DNA from: Betaproteobacteria bacterium
GTDB lineage: Bacteria > Pseudomonadota > Gammaproteobacteria > Burkholderiales > CAIKXV01
Direction of reading: 5' to 3'
Length of the DNA: 64,000 bases
NCBI GenBank assembly: GCA_021298815.1
Contig: JAJTHE010000075.1
Location: 124,001-188,000, forward strand
Shown: positions 37,212-45,982 of the stretch, one piece after another
How positions within the stretch are numbered: the stretch's first letter is position 1
Layout: every line of letters starts with the position of its first letter
Program-made: the position numbers and the translations under genes
Notes under the pieces: model-generated
The model's database searches: none
What the model was told of the DNA's origin: nothing
What the model saw: only the letters and a program-made list of their open reading frames with translations

Positions 37212-38558
37212 ATGCTCGAGTCACTGACCGAAAGGCTGTCGCGGGTCGTCAAATCGCTGAAGGGCGAGGCGCGGATCACCGAGTCGAACATCGCCGACGC
37301 GTTGCGCGAGGTGCGCCTCGCGCTGCTCGACGCCGACGTCGCGCTGTCGGTGGCGAAGGATTTCATCGCGCGGGTGCGCGAGAAGGCCCTTGGCCAGGAC
37401 GTCCTGACCAGCCTGACCCCGGGTCAGGCAGTGGTCGGCATCGTGCACCGGGAACTGGTCGCGCTGATGGGCGAGGCCGGCGTCGGGCTCGACCTCGCGG
37501 TGCAGCCGCCGGCGGTGCTGCTGATGGCCGGCCTGCAGGGCTCGGGCAAGACCACGTCCACCGGCAAGCTGGCGAAGCTGCTGCTGTCGCAGAAGAAGAA
37601 GGTATTGCTGTGCTCGGCCGACGTCTACCGTCCTGCGGCGATCGAGCAGCTGCGCACGCTGGCGACGCAGGTCGAGGCGGGCTTCTTCGAGGCGCCCGCC
37701 GACGCGAAGCCGGTCGACATCGCGCTGGGCGCGCTCGACCATGCGAAGCGCCACTACTTCGACGTGCTGATCGTCGACACCGCAGGCCGCCTGTCGATCG
37801 ACGAGGCGATGATGGACGAGATCCGCGCGCTGCATGCCGCGGTGAAGCCGGTCGAGACGCTGTTCGTGGTCGACGCGATGCAGGGCCAGGACGCGGTGAA
37901 CGTCGCGCGCGCGTTCGGCGAGGCGCTGCCGCTGACCGGCGTGATCCTGACCAAGCTCGACGGCGATTCCCGCGGCGGTGCTGCGCTGTCGGTGCGTGCG
38001 GTCACCGGCAAGCCGATCAAGTTCGTCGGCGTCGGCGAGAAGCTCGCCGGGCTCGAGGCCTTCCATCCCGAGCGGATGGCCTCGCGCATCCTGGGCATGG
38101 GCGACGTGCTGTCGCTGATCGAGGACGCGCAGAAGAACGTCGACGTCGCCGAGGCGCAGAAGTTCGCGCAGAAGATGAAGTCCGGCAAGGGCTTCGACCT
38201 GGAGGATTTCCGCCAGCAGATCGGCCAGATGAAGAAGATGGGCGGCCTCACCTCGCTGCTCGACAAGCTGCCCGGCGACCTGGCGAAGATGGCCCAGGGC
38301 GCGAAGGTGGACGACCGGATGATCCTGCGGCAGGAGGCGATCATCCTGTCGATGACCCCGGCCGAGCGGGCGAAGCCCGAGATCCTGAAGGCTTCGCGCA
38401 AGCGGCGCATCGCCGCGGGCGCCGGCGTCAGCGTGCAGCAGGTGAACCAGCTGCTCAACCAGTTCGAGTCCGCGCAGAAGATGATGAAGATGGTGAGCAA
38501 GGGCGGCATGGCCAGGATGATGCGCGGCATGAAGGGCATGCTGCCCGGCATGCGATGA
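37212..38558 (+). CDS. ffh: Ffh, signal recognition particle GTPase
   Basis: A 448-residue SRP54 homologue that binds signal sequences and 4.5S RNA and targets proteins to FtsY/SecYEG. The GTPase P-loop GLQGSGKT is at residues 107-114, followed by DVYRPAAIEQL, DTAGRL and TKLDGDSRGGAAL. The methionine-rich M domain (about 320-448) ends in QKMMKMVSKGGMARMMRGM. The ATG at 37212 has CTGGAGG 5 bases upstream and matches family N-termini; the frame opens slightly earlier. The 120-base gap to the divergent ccsA-like gene holds both promoters. Confidence 0.98.
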   Translation: MLESLTERLSRVVKSLKGEARITESNIADALREVRLALLDADVALSVAKDFIARVREKALGQDVLTSLTPGQAVVGIVHRELVALMGEAGVGLDLAVQPPAVLLMAGLQGSGKTTSTGKLAKLLLSQKKKVLLCSADVYRPAAIEQLRTLATQVEAGFFEAPADAKPVDIALGALDHAKRHYFDVLIVDTAGRLSIDEAMMDEIRALHAAVKPVETLFVVDAMQGQDAVNVARAFGEALPLTGVILTKLDGDSRGGAALSVRAVTGKPIKFVGVGEKLAGLEAFHPERMASRILGMGDVLSLIEDAQKNVDVAEAQKFAQKMKSGKGFDLEDFRQQIGQMKKMGGLTSLLDKLPGDLAKMAQGAKVDDRMILRQEAIILSMTPAERAKPEILKASRKRRIAAGAGVSVQQVNQLLNQFESAQKMMKMVSKGGMARMMRGMKGMLPGMR

Positions 38559-39313
38559 GCGCGGCGCCGGCGGCGCAGCCGGGCGCGACGGATTCCCCGC
38601 CGCCACCGGTGGAAGGCGGCGGGCAGCGTTCCTATCGCTACTACGACCTGGTCATGGCCGGGTTCGTCTGCGTGCTGCTGTGCTCGAACCTGATCGGCCC
38701 GGCCAAGGTCGCGGAGATCGACCTGCCCTGGTACGGCGCGTTCGCGTTCGGTGCGGGGGTGCTGTTCTTCCCGATCTCCTACGTGTTCGGCGACATCCTC
38801 ACCGAGGTCTACGGCTACGCGCGCGCGCGCCGCGTGGTCTGGGCCGGTTTCGCCGCGCTCGCGTTCGCCTCGTTCATGGCCTGGGTGGTCGTGCAGCTGC
38901 CGCCGGCCGCGGGCTGGCAGAACCAGACTGCCTACGAGACCATCTTCGGCGCTACGCCGCGCATCGTCGTCGCCTCGCTGATCGCGTTCTGGGCGGGCGA
39001 GTTCGTCAATGCCTACGTGCTCGCCCGCATGAAGGTGCGCATGCAGGGCCGCGGGCTGTGGGCGCGGATGCTCGGCTCGACAGGCGTCGGCCAGGGCGTG
39101 GACACGCTGATCTTCTACCCGGTGGCCTTCTACGGCGTCTGGTCGAACGAGCTGCTGCTGGCGGTGATGGGTGCCAACTACCTGCTCAAGGTGGGCTGGG
39201 AGATCGTCGCGCTGCCGGTCACCTACCGCGTGGTGAAGTGGCTGAAGCGGGTCGAGCACGAGGACTACTACGACCGGCGCACCGACTTCAACCCGTTCAC
39301 GCTCAAGACCTGA
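38555..39313 (+). CDS. yhhQ: YhhQ-family queuosine precursor transporter
   Basis: A 252-residue inner-membrane protein of the VUT/ECF-like YhhQ family, importing 7-cyano-7-deazaguanine or related queuosine precursors. About six helices are visible, with the family blocks FPISYVFGDILTEVYGYARARR and STGVGQGVDTLIFYPVAFYG. The first 25 residues are a Pro/Ala-rich extension. The start overlaps the ffh stop (ATGA), so the two are translationally coupled; no queuosine biosynthesis gene is nearby. Confidence 0.93.
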   Translation: MSAAPAAQPGATDSPPPPVEGGGQRSYRYYDLVMAGFVCVLLCSNLIGPAKVAEIDLPWYGAFAFGAGVLFFPISYVFGDILTEVYGYARARRVVWAGFAALAFASFMAWVVVQLPPAAGWQNQTAYETIFGATPRIVVASLIAFWAGEFVNAYVLARMKVRMQGRGLWARMLGSTGVGQGVDTLIFYPVAFYGVWSNELLLAVMGANYLLKVGWEIVALPVTYRVVKWLKRVEHEDYYDRRTDFNPFTLKT

Positions 39314-39321
39314 CGCCGCGG

Positions 39322-40503
39322 ATGGCCACCCCAGGCATGGCGCTGCCAGTGTCGCAGCGGGCGAATGCAGTGCAGTCGCCGATCATCCCGGTGATCGCGC
39401 AGGCGATCCGCGAGCATCCGGGCACGCTCTCGCTCGGGCAGGGCGTCGTGTACTACCCGCCGCCGGCGTCGGTGTTCGAGGCCATCGGTGCGCTCGGGCG
39501 CGATGCGGCGCTCAACAAGTACCAGGCGGTGCATGGCACCGATGCGCTGGTCGAAGCCATCTCCGCCAAGCTGGCCGCGGACAACGGCATCCGGGTCGAT
39601 GCCGGCCAGCGGGTGGTGGTCACCGCCGGCGGCAACATGGCCTTCCTCAACCTGATGCTTGCGATCCTCGACCCGGGCAGCGAGGTGATCCTGCCGCTGC
39701 CGTGGTACTTCAACCAGCAGATGGCGGTGACCCTGGTCGGAGGCCACGCGGTGGGCGTGCCTACCGACGCGGACTACCAGCTCGATCTCGACGCGATCGA
39801 GCGCGCGATCACGCCGCGCACCCGGGCCATCGTCACCGTGTCGCCGAACAACCCGACCGGCGCGGTCTATTCGCGCGAAGCGCTGGTGGCGGTGAATGCC
39901 CTGTGTGCCCGCCGCGGCCTCTACCATGTGAGCGACGAGGCCTACGAGTACTTCGTGCACGCGGGCGAGGCGCCGTTCTCGCCCGGGTCGCTGCCGGGCG
40001 CCGGCGCGCACACGGTGTCGCTGTATTCGATGTCCAAGGCCTACGGCTTCGCGAGCTGGCGCGTCGGCTGGATGGTGATCCCGGCGCACCTGTACCCGGC
40101 GATCGCGAAGATCCAGGACACCAACCTGATCTGTCCGCCGGTGGTGTCGCAGCTGGCCGCGACCGCCGCGCTGGCCGAGGGGCGCGACTGGTGCATGCCG
40201 CGCATCGCGGTGCTGACCGAGGTGCGCGAGGCGGTGCTGTCCGCGCTGGCGCCGCTGGCGCCCGACGTGGTCGTGCCGCGCACCCGCGGGGCGTTCTACT
40301 GCCTGCTGCGGCTGGCGCGGCCGCAGGATTCGCTGGCGCTGGCGATGCGGCTGATCGCGCAACACCGGGTCGCGGTGATCCCCGGGATGGCGTTCGGCAT
40401 CGACGACCCCTGCCTGCTGCGGGTGTCGTACGGCGCGATCCGGCGCGACGAGGTGGTGGAGGCGATCGGGCGGCTGGTCGAGGGCCTCGGGGCTGGCGGC
40501 TGA
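39322..40503 (+). CDS. PLP-dependent aminotransferase, class I/II
   Basis: A 393-residue fold-type I aminotransferase. The PLP lysine is in YSMSKAYGFASWRVGW, the SPNNPTGAVYS block binds phosphate and substrate carboxylate, DEAYEYFVH provides the Asp/Tyr pair for the pyridine ring, and RVSYGAI carries the C-terminal carboxylate-binding arginine. It belongs with aspartate/aromatic-type enzymes, but the amino acid is not predictable. It begins 8 bases after yhhQ and is likely co-transcribed, although no functional relation is known. It ends 6 bases before the opposing RES toxin gene. Confidence 0.92.
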   Translation: MATPGMALPVSQRANAVQSPIIPVIAQAIREHPGTLSLGQGVVYYPPPASVFEAIGALGRDAALNKYQAVHGTDALVEAISAKLAADNGIRVDAGQRVVVTAGGNMAFLNLMLAILDPGSEVILPLPWYFNQQMAVTLVGGHAVGVPTDADYQLDLDAIERAITPRTRAIVTVSPNNPTGAVYSREALVAVNALCARRGLYHVSDEAYEYFVHAGEAPFSPGSLPGAGAHTVSLYSMSKAYGFASWRVGWMVIPAHLYPAIAKIQDTNLICPPVVSQLAATAALAEGRDWCMPRIAVLTEVREAVLSALAPLAPDVVVPRTRGAFYCLLRLARPQDSLALAMRLIAQHRVAVIPGMAFGIDDPCLLRVSYGAIRRDEVVEAIGRLVEGLGAGG

Positions 40504-40509
40504 GCGGCG

Positions 40510-41262
40510 TCAGTCGCGGCGTTCGACCGGCAGCGGCAATCCATCGATGTCGAATTCCAGCGCAAGGCGATCGTCCTCGTGCACCATCAGCACCTGGTGG
40601 CGGCCGGCCTTGCAGACCCAGGTCTGTTGCAGCAGCGGCATTGGCAGTGACATCGACGCCGGGTCGAGGACCGCACCGCAGGCGGCGCCGGGACAGCGCA
40701 CGGAAGCGTAGCGGATCCACTGGATGCCCGCCGCTCGTGCCGCCTCGGCGAGGCGATGGCACTCGCGATAATCCAGCGGATGCGTCCACTTCGCCGCGAG
40801 TGCAGACCAGGGCGGCGTGGCGAGGTCGACCGTACGGCCCTCTACCCGTGCCTGGAAGAACGTGTGTTCAGTGACGACTTCCCGTCCTGACAGGCCGTCA
40901 CTGTCCATGATGAATCGCCATCGCCAGTGCCCGACCTCCGAGGCCGCCGCCCGCAGCGTTTCGGCCCCGTACCAGAGCCCGGGCTGCCCGGCCGCCCGGA
41001 AGCGGGACGGATGCACGGACGGGTAGCGGAAGGGCGTCGAAAGCAGGTAATGCAGGCCGCTCGAAGCCGGGGGCAGTGGCGGCTTGCTGCCTTCGAGCAG
41101 GCGCTCCAGGACCGACTGCTCGTCGAGCGTGTCGACGAGCTTCATCGTGGCGACGAGGTGCTGCGCCTCGACGCCGCGCCAGAGGAGTCGTTCCAGCGCG
41201 ACGCCATGGTCCACCAGCCACGAGGGGTCCCACGTCGTGTCCGTGCCGTTCGATCCGCTCAC
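40510..41262 (-). CDS. RES-domain toxin
   Basis: A 250-residue RES-family protein. Candidate Arg-Glu-Ser catalytic residues are an arginine of the SRFR segment (about 87-89), E109 (RAAASEVGHWR) and S187 (IRYASVRC). Studied RES toxins deplete NAD+ or ADP-ribosylate a target. The GTG start at 41262 overlaps the antitoxin stop by 4 bases, the standard antitoxin-first arrangement. The C-terminal 50 residues are a beta-rich extension beyond the core domain. Toxicity depends on the unexamined active site, but the pairing is clear. Confidence 0.88.
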   Translation of the reverse strand: MSGSNGTDTTWDPSWLVDHGVALERLLWRGVEAQHLVATMKLVDTLDEQSVLERLLEGSKPPLPPASSGLHYLLSTPFRYPSVHPSRFRAAGQPGLWYGAETLRAAASEVGHWRWRFIMDSDGLSGREVVTEHTFFQARVEGRTVDLATPPWSALAAKWTHPLDYRECHRLAEAARAAGIQWIRYASVRCPGAACGAVLDPASMSLPMPLLQQTWVCKAGRHQVLMVHEDDRLALEFDIDGLPLPVERRD

Positions 41263-41654
41263 ACCGGCGCGCGCATCGAGTCGAGGTATCCGACAACCGA
41301 TACGAGCCCCTGGATGCTGCCCAGCAGCCTGCGCGGCGTATCGTTCAGCACGCGGTGGTGGCCATCGAGCCAGGCGTGCCGCAGGGCCTCGTCGTTGCCG
41401 ACCAGCGCATCCAGCGAACGGTAGACCCGGATCAGGAGCAGCGCGAGCTCGCCCTCCTTGCCTCGCGGTGCGATGGTTCGCTCGCCGGACAGGATGCGCG
41501 AGATCGAGGCTTCGCTCGTACCGAGCACCTGCGCCAGCGCGGCACCATTCAGGCCGAGCGCCCGGCTGGCGCGCAGCGTCGCCTTCGTCAGTACGGCGGC
41601 AGGGTCCGGCCCGGCGCCCGGGGCGGGGTGCGGATCGGAAGGGCGGATTGGCAT
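41259..41654 (-). CDS. Xre/MbcA/ParS-type antitoxin of the RES toxin
   Basis: A 131-residue protein with an Xre-like N-terminal helix-turn-helix (LNGAALAQVLGTSEASISRILSGERTI, about residues 35-62) and the C-terminal MbcA/ParS toxin-binding domain (RVYRSLDALVGNDEALRHAWLDGHHRVLNDTPRRLLG). It should neutralise the RES toxin and repress the operon through its DNA-binding domain. The first 20 residues are Pro-rich and may be flexible. An AT-rich upstream region contains nested inverted repeats suited to autorepression. Confidence 0.92.
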   Translation of the reverse strand: MPIRPSDPHPAPGAGPDPAAVLTKATLRASRALGLNGAALAQVLGTSEASISRILSGERTIAPRGKEGELALLLIRVYRSLDALVGNDEALRHAWLDGHHRVLNDTPRRLLGSIQGLVSVVGYLDSMRAPV

Positions 41655-41678
41655 GGGCCGACGGATCGTCTCGTGAGT

Positions 41679-41734
41679 GGAACGATGGTTTCATATGGAA
41701 CTATAGCAATAAAATATTCCATGCGAAACGTTCC
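41679..41734 (-). promoter_or_regulatory. Promoter and nested palindromic operator of the RES/Xre operon
   Basis: Two nested inverted repeats are visible: GGAACG (41679-41684) with CGTTCC (41729-41734), and ATGGAA (41695-41700) with TTCCAT (41717-41722). A good -10 box on the minus strand (TATAGT, 41700-41705) lies inside the inner repeat, with a weak TTTCGC -35 17 bases away. Binding of the Xre antitoxin here would block transcription. The region is conspicuously AT-rich against its surroundings, a sign of recent acquisition. Confidence 0.6.
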
Positions 41735-41765
41735 GGACATCCCCGAGGTGGAATCGCCGGTGGCG

Positions 41766-42950
41766 TCAGTAGCGCCCGACGAACGCCTGGTCGATGCGGT
41801 CCTTCCATCGCCAGAGCTGGCGCGACAGCCGGCCGGACAGCCCGTGGCCGAGCCAGCGCCGGCCGGCCGGTCCGCCCAGTGCCCACCCGTTGCGGATGGC
41901 GATCGCGCTGCGCGGGCCGAGTGCCGCGAGGGCCAGCGCCTCGCGCTGCGGGCTGAACGGGACCGGTCGTTCGCCTGCAAGGGCGCGCCGCAGGTTGTCC
42001 GCCAGCGGCAGGCCCTGGCGCACCGCGTACACGCCCGCCTTGGGCCGCGGGTGCTGCAGCACCGACGCGCAGTCCCCGGCGGCGAACACCTCGGGATGCG
42101 ACACGCTGGCGAGCGTGGGTTCCACCGCGATGAAGCCCCGGGGATCGAGCATGAGCCCGCTGTGCGCCAGCCACGCCGGTGCGGCCGCCCCGGTCGCGAA
42201 CAGGGCAAGCCGTGCCGGGAAGCGCCTGCCGTCCGCCGCGACCAGCGTGCCCGGCGGCTCCACCGTGGCGATCCGGCAGTCGGGCACCACCTCGACGCCG
42301 GCTTCATGGCAGGCCCGCTCGAGTGCCGAGCCGATCCCGTGCGCCGCGGCCGGCAGCAGCCGCGCTTCCCCGGACAGCAGCCTGATCCGGGTCGACGGCC
42401 GGTGCCGCAGCCGGAAGGCGAGCGCGAGCGCCACCTCGATGCCGGCGAGGCCGGCGCCGACGACACAGGCTTCGATGGGTCCGGGCTGGCCGGGCAGCGA
42501 CGCGAAGAACCGGTCCAGGCGCTCGATCAGCAGCGGAAACGGCTTGCACGGCGCCAGCGTGAGCCCGCCGCACTGCCCGTGCAGCACCGCGCCAGCGACC
42601 GCATCCGGTATCCGGGGCGTCGCGCCGACATCGATCGACAGCAGGTCGTAGTCGAGCGTGCCGCCGTCGTCCAGGCGCACGATCCGGCGCAGCGGATCCA
42701 GCCCGGTGGCCGCGGCCTGCAGGAACCGGACCTTCGAGCGCGCGGCGAGCCGTGCGACATCGATCAGGCAGTCGTCGATCGCATAGTGGCCGGCGATCAC
42801 GCCCGGCACCATGCCGGAATACGCCGTGCGCACGTCCGGGCTGACCAGGGTCACCTCGGCCGCGGCAGTCCACTGACCGGCAGCGGCCACCACTGCCAGA
42901 TGGCTGTGGCCACCGCCGAGCAGCACCAGCCTGCGCCTTCCGTCGTCCAT
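41766..42950 (-). CDS. FAD-dependent NDH-2-like oxidoreductase of the SelD-associated (TIGR03169-type) family
   Basis: A 394-residue flavoprotein. The N-terminal FAD loop reads LLGGGHSHLAVV (GGGHSH at 12-17), the form found in the domain often fused to selenophosphate synthase SelD. A second Rossmann motif GAGLAGIEVALAL and the C-terminal FAD segment EVFAAGDCASVLQHPRPKAGVYAVRQG follow. No SelD domain is attached here, so it is a stand-alone version with an unknown acceptor. The ATG 42950 is chosen over a TTG at 42968. It lies on the minus strand downstream of the RTX gene; relevance to selenium is discussed under findings. Confidence 0.83.
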   Translation of the reverse strand: MDDGRRRLVLLGGGHSHLAVVAAAGQWTAAAEVTLVSPDVRTAYSGMVPGVIAGHYAIDDCLIDVARLAARSKVRFLQAAATGLDPLRRIVRLDDGGTLDYDLLSIDVGATPRIPDAVAGAVLHGQCGGLTLAPCKPFPLLIERLDRFFASLPGQPGPIEACVVGAGLAGIEVALALAFRLRHRPSTRIRLLSGEARLLPAAAHGIGSALERACHEAGVEVVPDCRIATVEPPGTLVAADGRRFPARLALFATGAAAPAWLAHSGLMLDPRGFIAVEPTLASVSHPEVFAAGDCASVLQHPRPKAGVYAVRQGLPLADNLRRALAGERPVPFSPQREALALAALGPRSAIAIRNGWALGGPAGRRWLGHGLSGRLSRQLWRWKDRIDQAFVGRY

Positions 42951-43025
42951 CCGCACCCGTCTGCCCAAAGCCCGAGCATACCGCCACCGGCCGGGCCGGC
43001 CGCGCGCCGGCGCGACTGATCCGCG

Positions 43026-45779
43026 CTACTGGAACAGGAAGTAGCTGTCGGTGACGCTGGTGGCGGTGGTGTCGACGAGCGTGAGCATGCGCGCCCACTC
43101 GGCGCCATTGGTGCTGCCGTTGGCATCGATGTAGACGTCGGTGTTCGCACCCTGCTGGAAGACCAGCATGTAGCCGGCGCCGCGCGGATCGCTGCCGGTG
43201 TAGCCGAGCGCGTCGAACAGCGGGCGCAGGTCGATCGTGTCGGCGTCGCCGACGCGCAGGTCGAAGCCGTAGATGTTGTCGCCCGCATCGGCCATGGCCG
43301 TGTAGACGAAGCGGTCGTTGCCGGCGGTGGGGCCGCCGAAGGCGACCGCATTGCTGCCGAGCATGGTCTCGGAGCCTTCGCCGCCGGTGACCACGTCGTT
43401 GCCGACGTCCCCGTCGATCACGTCGTTGCCGCTACCGCCGAAGATCGTGTCGTCGCCGGCGCTGCCGTCGAGGAGGTCGTTGCCGGCATCGCCGTTGATC
43501 AGGTCGGCCGAGCCGAAGGCGCTGTTCTCGCCGGCCTCGCCCATGATGATGTCGTCGCCGTCGCCGCCGTTGATCGTGTCCGAGGCCCATCCGAAGCTGA
43601 AGTAGAGGCCGTCGCCGAAGATGATGTCGGCGCCGCCGTCGCCGTTGAGCGTGTCGGAGCCGGCACGGCCGTCGATCGCGTCGAACTCCGCGCCGCCGCT
43701 GGCGGAGTCGTTGCCGGCCTCGCCGATGAGGAAGTCGATTTCCGCCCCGCCGACCATCGTGTCGTCGCCGCCGCCGCCGAGGATGGTGTCGGCGCCGGTG
43801 CCGCCGTCGAGGTAGTCGCCGCCGACGATGCCCGCGAACGGATCGTTTCCGGTCTCGCCCTCGATCCAGTCGTTGCCGGCGCCACCGAGGATGGTGTCGC
43901 TGCCGCCGGCGCCGCGCAGTCGCCCGTCGTTGCCGCCTTCGCCCCAGATCACGTTGTCGCCGGCGTTGCCGGCGAGCGTGTCGGCGTAATCGCTGCCCTG
44001 GATGTTCTCGATGTTGAGCAGCGTGTCGGTGCCGCCCAGCGCGAGCACGCCGTTCTGGCCGTTGTAGCCGTCCGTGCCCGTGTTGCCGGCGAGGTTGACG
44101 TTCACGCTCCACGGGTCGGTGAAGTACGACACCCAGTCGATGCCCGGGCCGCCGTCCAGGCTGTCGCTGCCGCCGTTGCCGCGCAGCCACTGCTCGCCCG
44201 CGCCGCCGGTCAGCGTGTCGTTCAGGTGGGTGCCGGCCAGGCCCTCGATGTTCGACAGCGTGTCGGTGCCGCCGTAGCGATCGTTCACCGTGGCCGAGCC
44301 GTCGGCGAGCGTGATGTTCACCGCGCCAAGGACCGGTGGGACCTCGGAGTAGCTGACGTAGTCGATCCCGGCGCCGCCGTCTATCGTGTCGTTGCCCGGC
44401 CCGCCGCGGAAGAGCTCGACCACGGCCGTGTCGTCGCTGCCACGGATGTGGTCCGCGAAGTCCGACCCGTACACGCCCTCGATGCTGGCCAGGGAGTCGG
44501 TGCCGCCCATGCCGTCGTTTGCGCTGAGCGCGGCGACCACGGTCGAGTTGACCGTGATCGAGCCGCCGCTCAGGTTGACCACCACGCCCGCGGTGGACTG
44601 CGTGAAGCGTACGGTGTCGCTGCCGCCTCCGCCGTCGATCGAATCGTTGCCGACGCCACCGTCCAGGCCGTCGCGCCCGGCGCCGCCGACCAGCGTGTCG
44701 TTGCCTGCGCCGCCGTACACCTGGTCGATGTCGATCAGCGTGTCGGTGCCGCCCAGCCCGTCCTGCGCGGTGCCCAGCGCCAGGTTGACGCTGACCGGCT
44801 GCGCGGCGGTGTTGTTGCCGTAGTCGACCCGGTCGCCGCTGGCATCGACCCCGTCGGAGGCGGCGTTGCCGCCGTTGAAGGTGTCGTTGCCGGCGTTGCC
44901 GCGGAACTGCTCGAAGAAGGTTCCGCCGCCGCTCCGCGACAGGCTGCCACCGGTCAGGGCGTCGTTGCCGGCGCCCCCCCGCACGCCGTCGACGTTGGTC
45001 AGTGTGTCGGTTCCGCCGCGGCCATCGCTGGCGGTGCCGGCTCCGAGGTTGACGACCACGGCCTGGCTGGAGGAGTTGTTGGCGTAGTCCGCGACGGTGA
45101 AGAAGTTGAGCCCGGCCGCGCCGGTGATCGTGTCGTTGCCGGCGTTGCCGCGAAAGCGCTCGGTGAGGCTGTTTCCGAGCGCGTCGATCGCATGTGCAGG
45201 GTCGCCACCGGTGAACGAGTCCGCTCCGGCCGTGCCGAGGACGGTCTCGATGCTGGACAGGATGAAGTTGCCCTGGGTGCTGGTCGCCGTTCCGTTGACG
45301 AGGTTCACTGTCACGGCGGCGGTTGAGGAAGCGTTGTAGGTGAGCGTGTCGAACCCGCTGCCGCCATCGATGCTGTCGTTGCCGGCGGATACGCTCAGAA
45401 ACTGGACGTTGAACATGTCGTTGCCGTTGCCGCCGGACATCGTGTCCGCGCCGGCGAGGCCGTAGAACAGGTCGTCCCCGTTGCCGCCGATCAGCACGTT
45501 CGCCGCGCTGTCGGAAGCAGTGCCGGTGGTGTTGTCGCCGACCAGGAGCAGGCTGCCGCCGGGGAAGATGATGTTCGAACTGGTGACCTGGGCGAAAGCT
45601 GCCTGGATGGTGACCGTCACTCCGCCGAAAGAGAGGCTGAACGGGACAGACACCGGGTTGGTGAACGAGACGCTGAGGCTGGCGACGTTGACGCCGCCAT
45701 CCAGCACCAGCACGTCCACGGCCGGGTTGAAGGCGATCGATTGACCGTTGACGAGCGTGGACCAGTTGATCGTCGCCAT
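43026..45779 (-). CDS. RTX-type calcium-binding repeat protein (type I secretion substrate)
   Basis: A 917-residue protein with more than thirty glycine-aspartate nonapeptide-like units (GGxGxDxUx), forming calcium-binding beta-rolls. They alternate with blocks of the form NLxxGTATD-GGTDTLxNIE that occur about seven times. A short N-terminal non-repeat region (MATINWSTLVNGQSIAFN) has no signal peptide, and the C-terminus ends in hydrophobic SYFLFQ, both typical of ABC-dependent type I secretion. The start at 45779 has GGGAGAAG upstream. No HlyB, HlyD or TolC gene is in the window. Likely a secreted adhesin, surface-layer or matrix protein; no enzymatic domain was recognised. Confidence 0.88.
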   Translation of the reverse strand: MATINWSTLVNGQSIAFNPAVDVLVLDGGVNVASLSVSFTNPVSVPFSLSFGGVTVTIQAAFAQVTSSNIIFPGGSLLLVGDNTTGTASDSAANVLIGGNGDDLFYGLAGADTMSGGNGNDMFNVQFLSVSAGNDSIDGGSGFDTLTYNASSTAAVTVNLVNGTATSTQGNFILSSIETVLGTAGADSFTGGDPAHAIDALGNSLTERFRGNAGNDTITGAAGLNFFTVADYANNSSSQAVVVNLGAGTASDGRGGTDTLTNVDGVRGGAGNDALTGGSLSRSGGGTFFEQFRGNAGNDTFNGGNAASDGVDASGDRVDYGNNTAAQPVSVNLALGTAQDGLGGTDTLIDIDQVYGGAGNDTLVGGAGRDGLDGGVGNDSIDGGGGSDTVRFTQSTAGVVVNLSGGSITVNSTVVAALSANDGMGGTDSLASIEGVYGSDFADHIRGSDDTAVVELFRGGPGNDTIDGGAGIDYVSYSEVPPVLGAVNITLADGSATVNDRYGGTDTLSNIEGLAGTHLNDTLTGGAGEQWLRGNGGSDSLDGGPGIDWVSYFTDPWSVNVNLAGNTGTDGYNGQNGVLALGGTDTLLNIENIQGSDYADTLAGNAGDNVIWGEGGNDGRLRGAGGSDTILGGAGNDWIEGETGNDPFAGIVGGDYLDGGTGADTILGGGGDDTMVGGAEIDFLIGEAGNDSASGGAEFDAIDGRAGSDTLNGDGGADIIFGDGLYFSFGWASDTINGGDGDDIIMGEAGENSAFGSADLINGDAGNDLLDGSAGDDTIFGGSGNDVIDGDVGNDVVTGGEGSETMLGSNAVAFGGPTAGNDRFVYTAMADAGDNIYGFDLRVGDADTIDLRPLFDALGYTGSDPRGAGYMLVFQQGANTDVYIDANGSTNGAEWARMLTLVDTTATSVTDSYFLFQ

Positions 45780-45852
45780 GGCACTTCTCCCTGTCCCCGA
45801 GTGGGTCTGATTGACTCGACCCATCGTAGACGTGTCGGGACTGGGCGGCATC

Positions 45853-45886
45853 ATCAATCCGGATGAGGATTGATCCGTCTGGATCA
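45853..45886. promoter_or_regulatory. Two adjacent inverted repeats upstream of the RTX gene
   Basis: ATCAATCC (45853-45860) pairs with GGATTGAT (45867-45874), and TGATCC (45871-45876) pairs with GGATCA (45881-45886); the two share bases 45871-45874, so they could be alternative structures or adjacent operator sites. They lie 75-105 bases upstream of the RTX start in the 203-base gap after DUF3047. Confidence 0.4.
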
Positions 45887-45982
45887 TCCGGTGTCACGGT
45901 CGTGACTCGATGAGGAACAATCGCCGGGAATGGCCGTACCTTTTTCGGTATCGGTCGTCTCGGTGCCGGGGCGGTGCCCTGC

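Noticed and set aside
42985-43015. CCGGCC-G-GGCCGG palindrome between the RTX and flavoprotein genes considered as a terminator.
   Set aside because: One-base spacer and no T-tract; GC-rich chance palindromes are frequent in this chromosome.
43026-45779. GC-rich repeats of the RTX gene considered as a CRISPR array or tandem DNA repeat.
   Set aside because: Repeats are in frame, degenerate at third positions and code for GGxGxD; no identical direct repeats with spacers.
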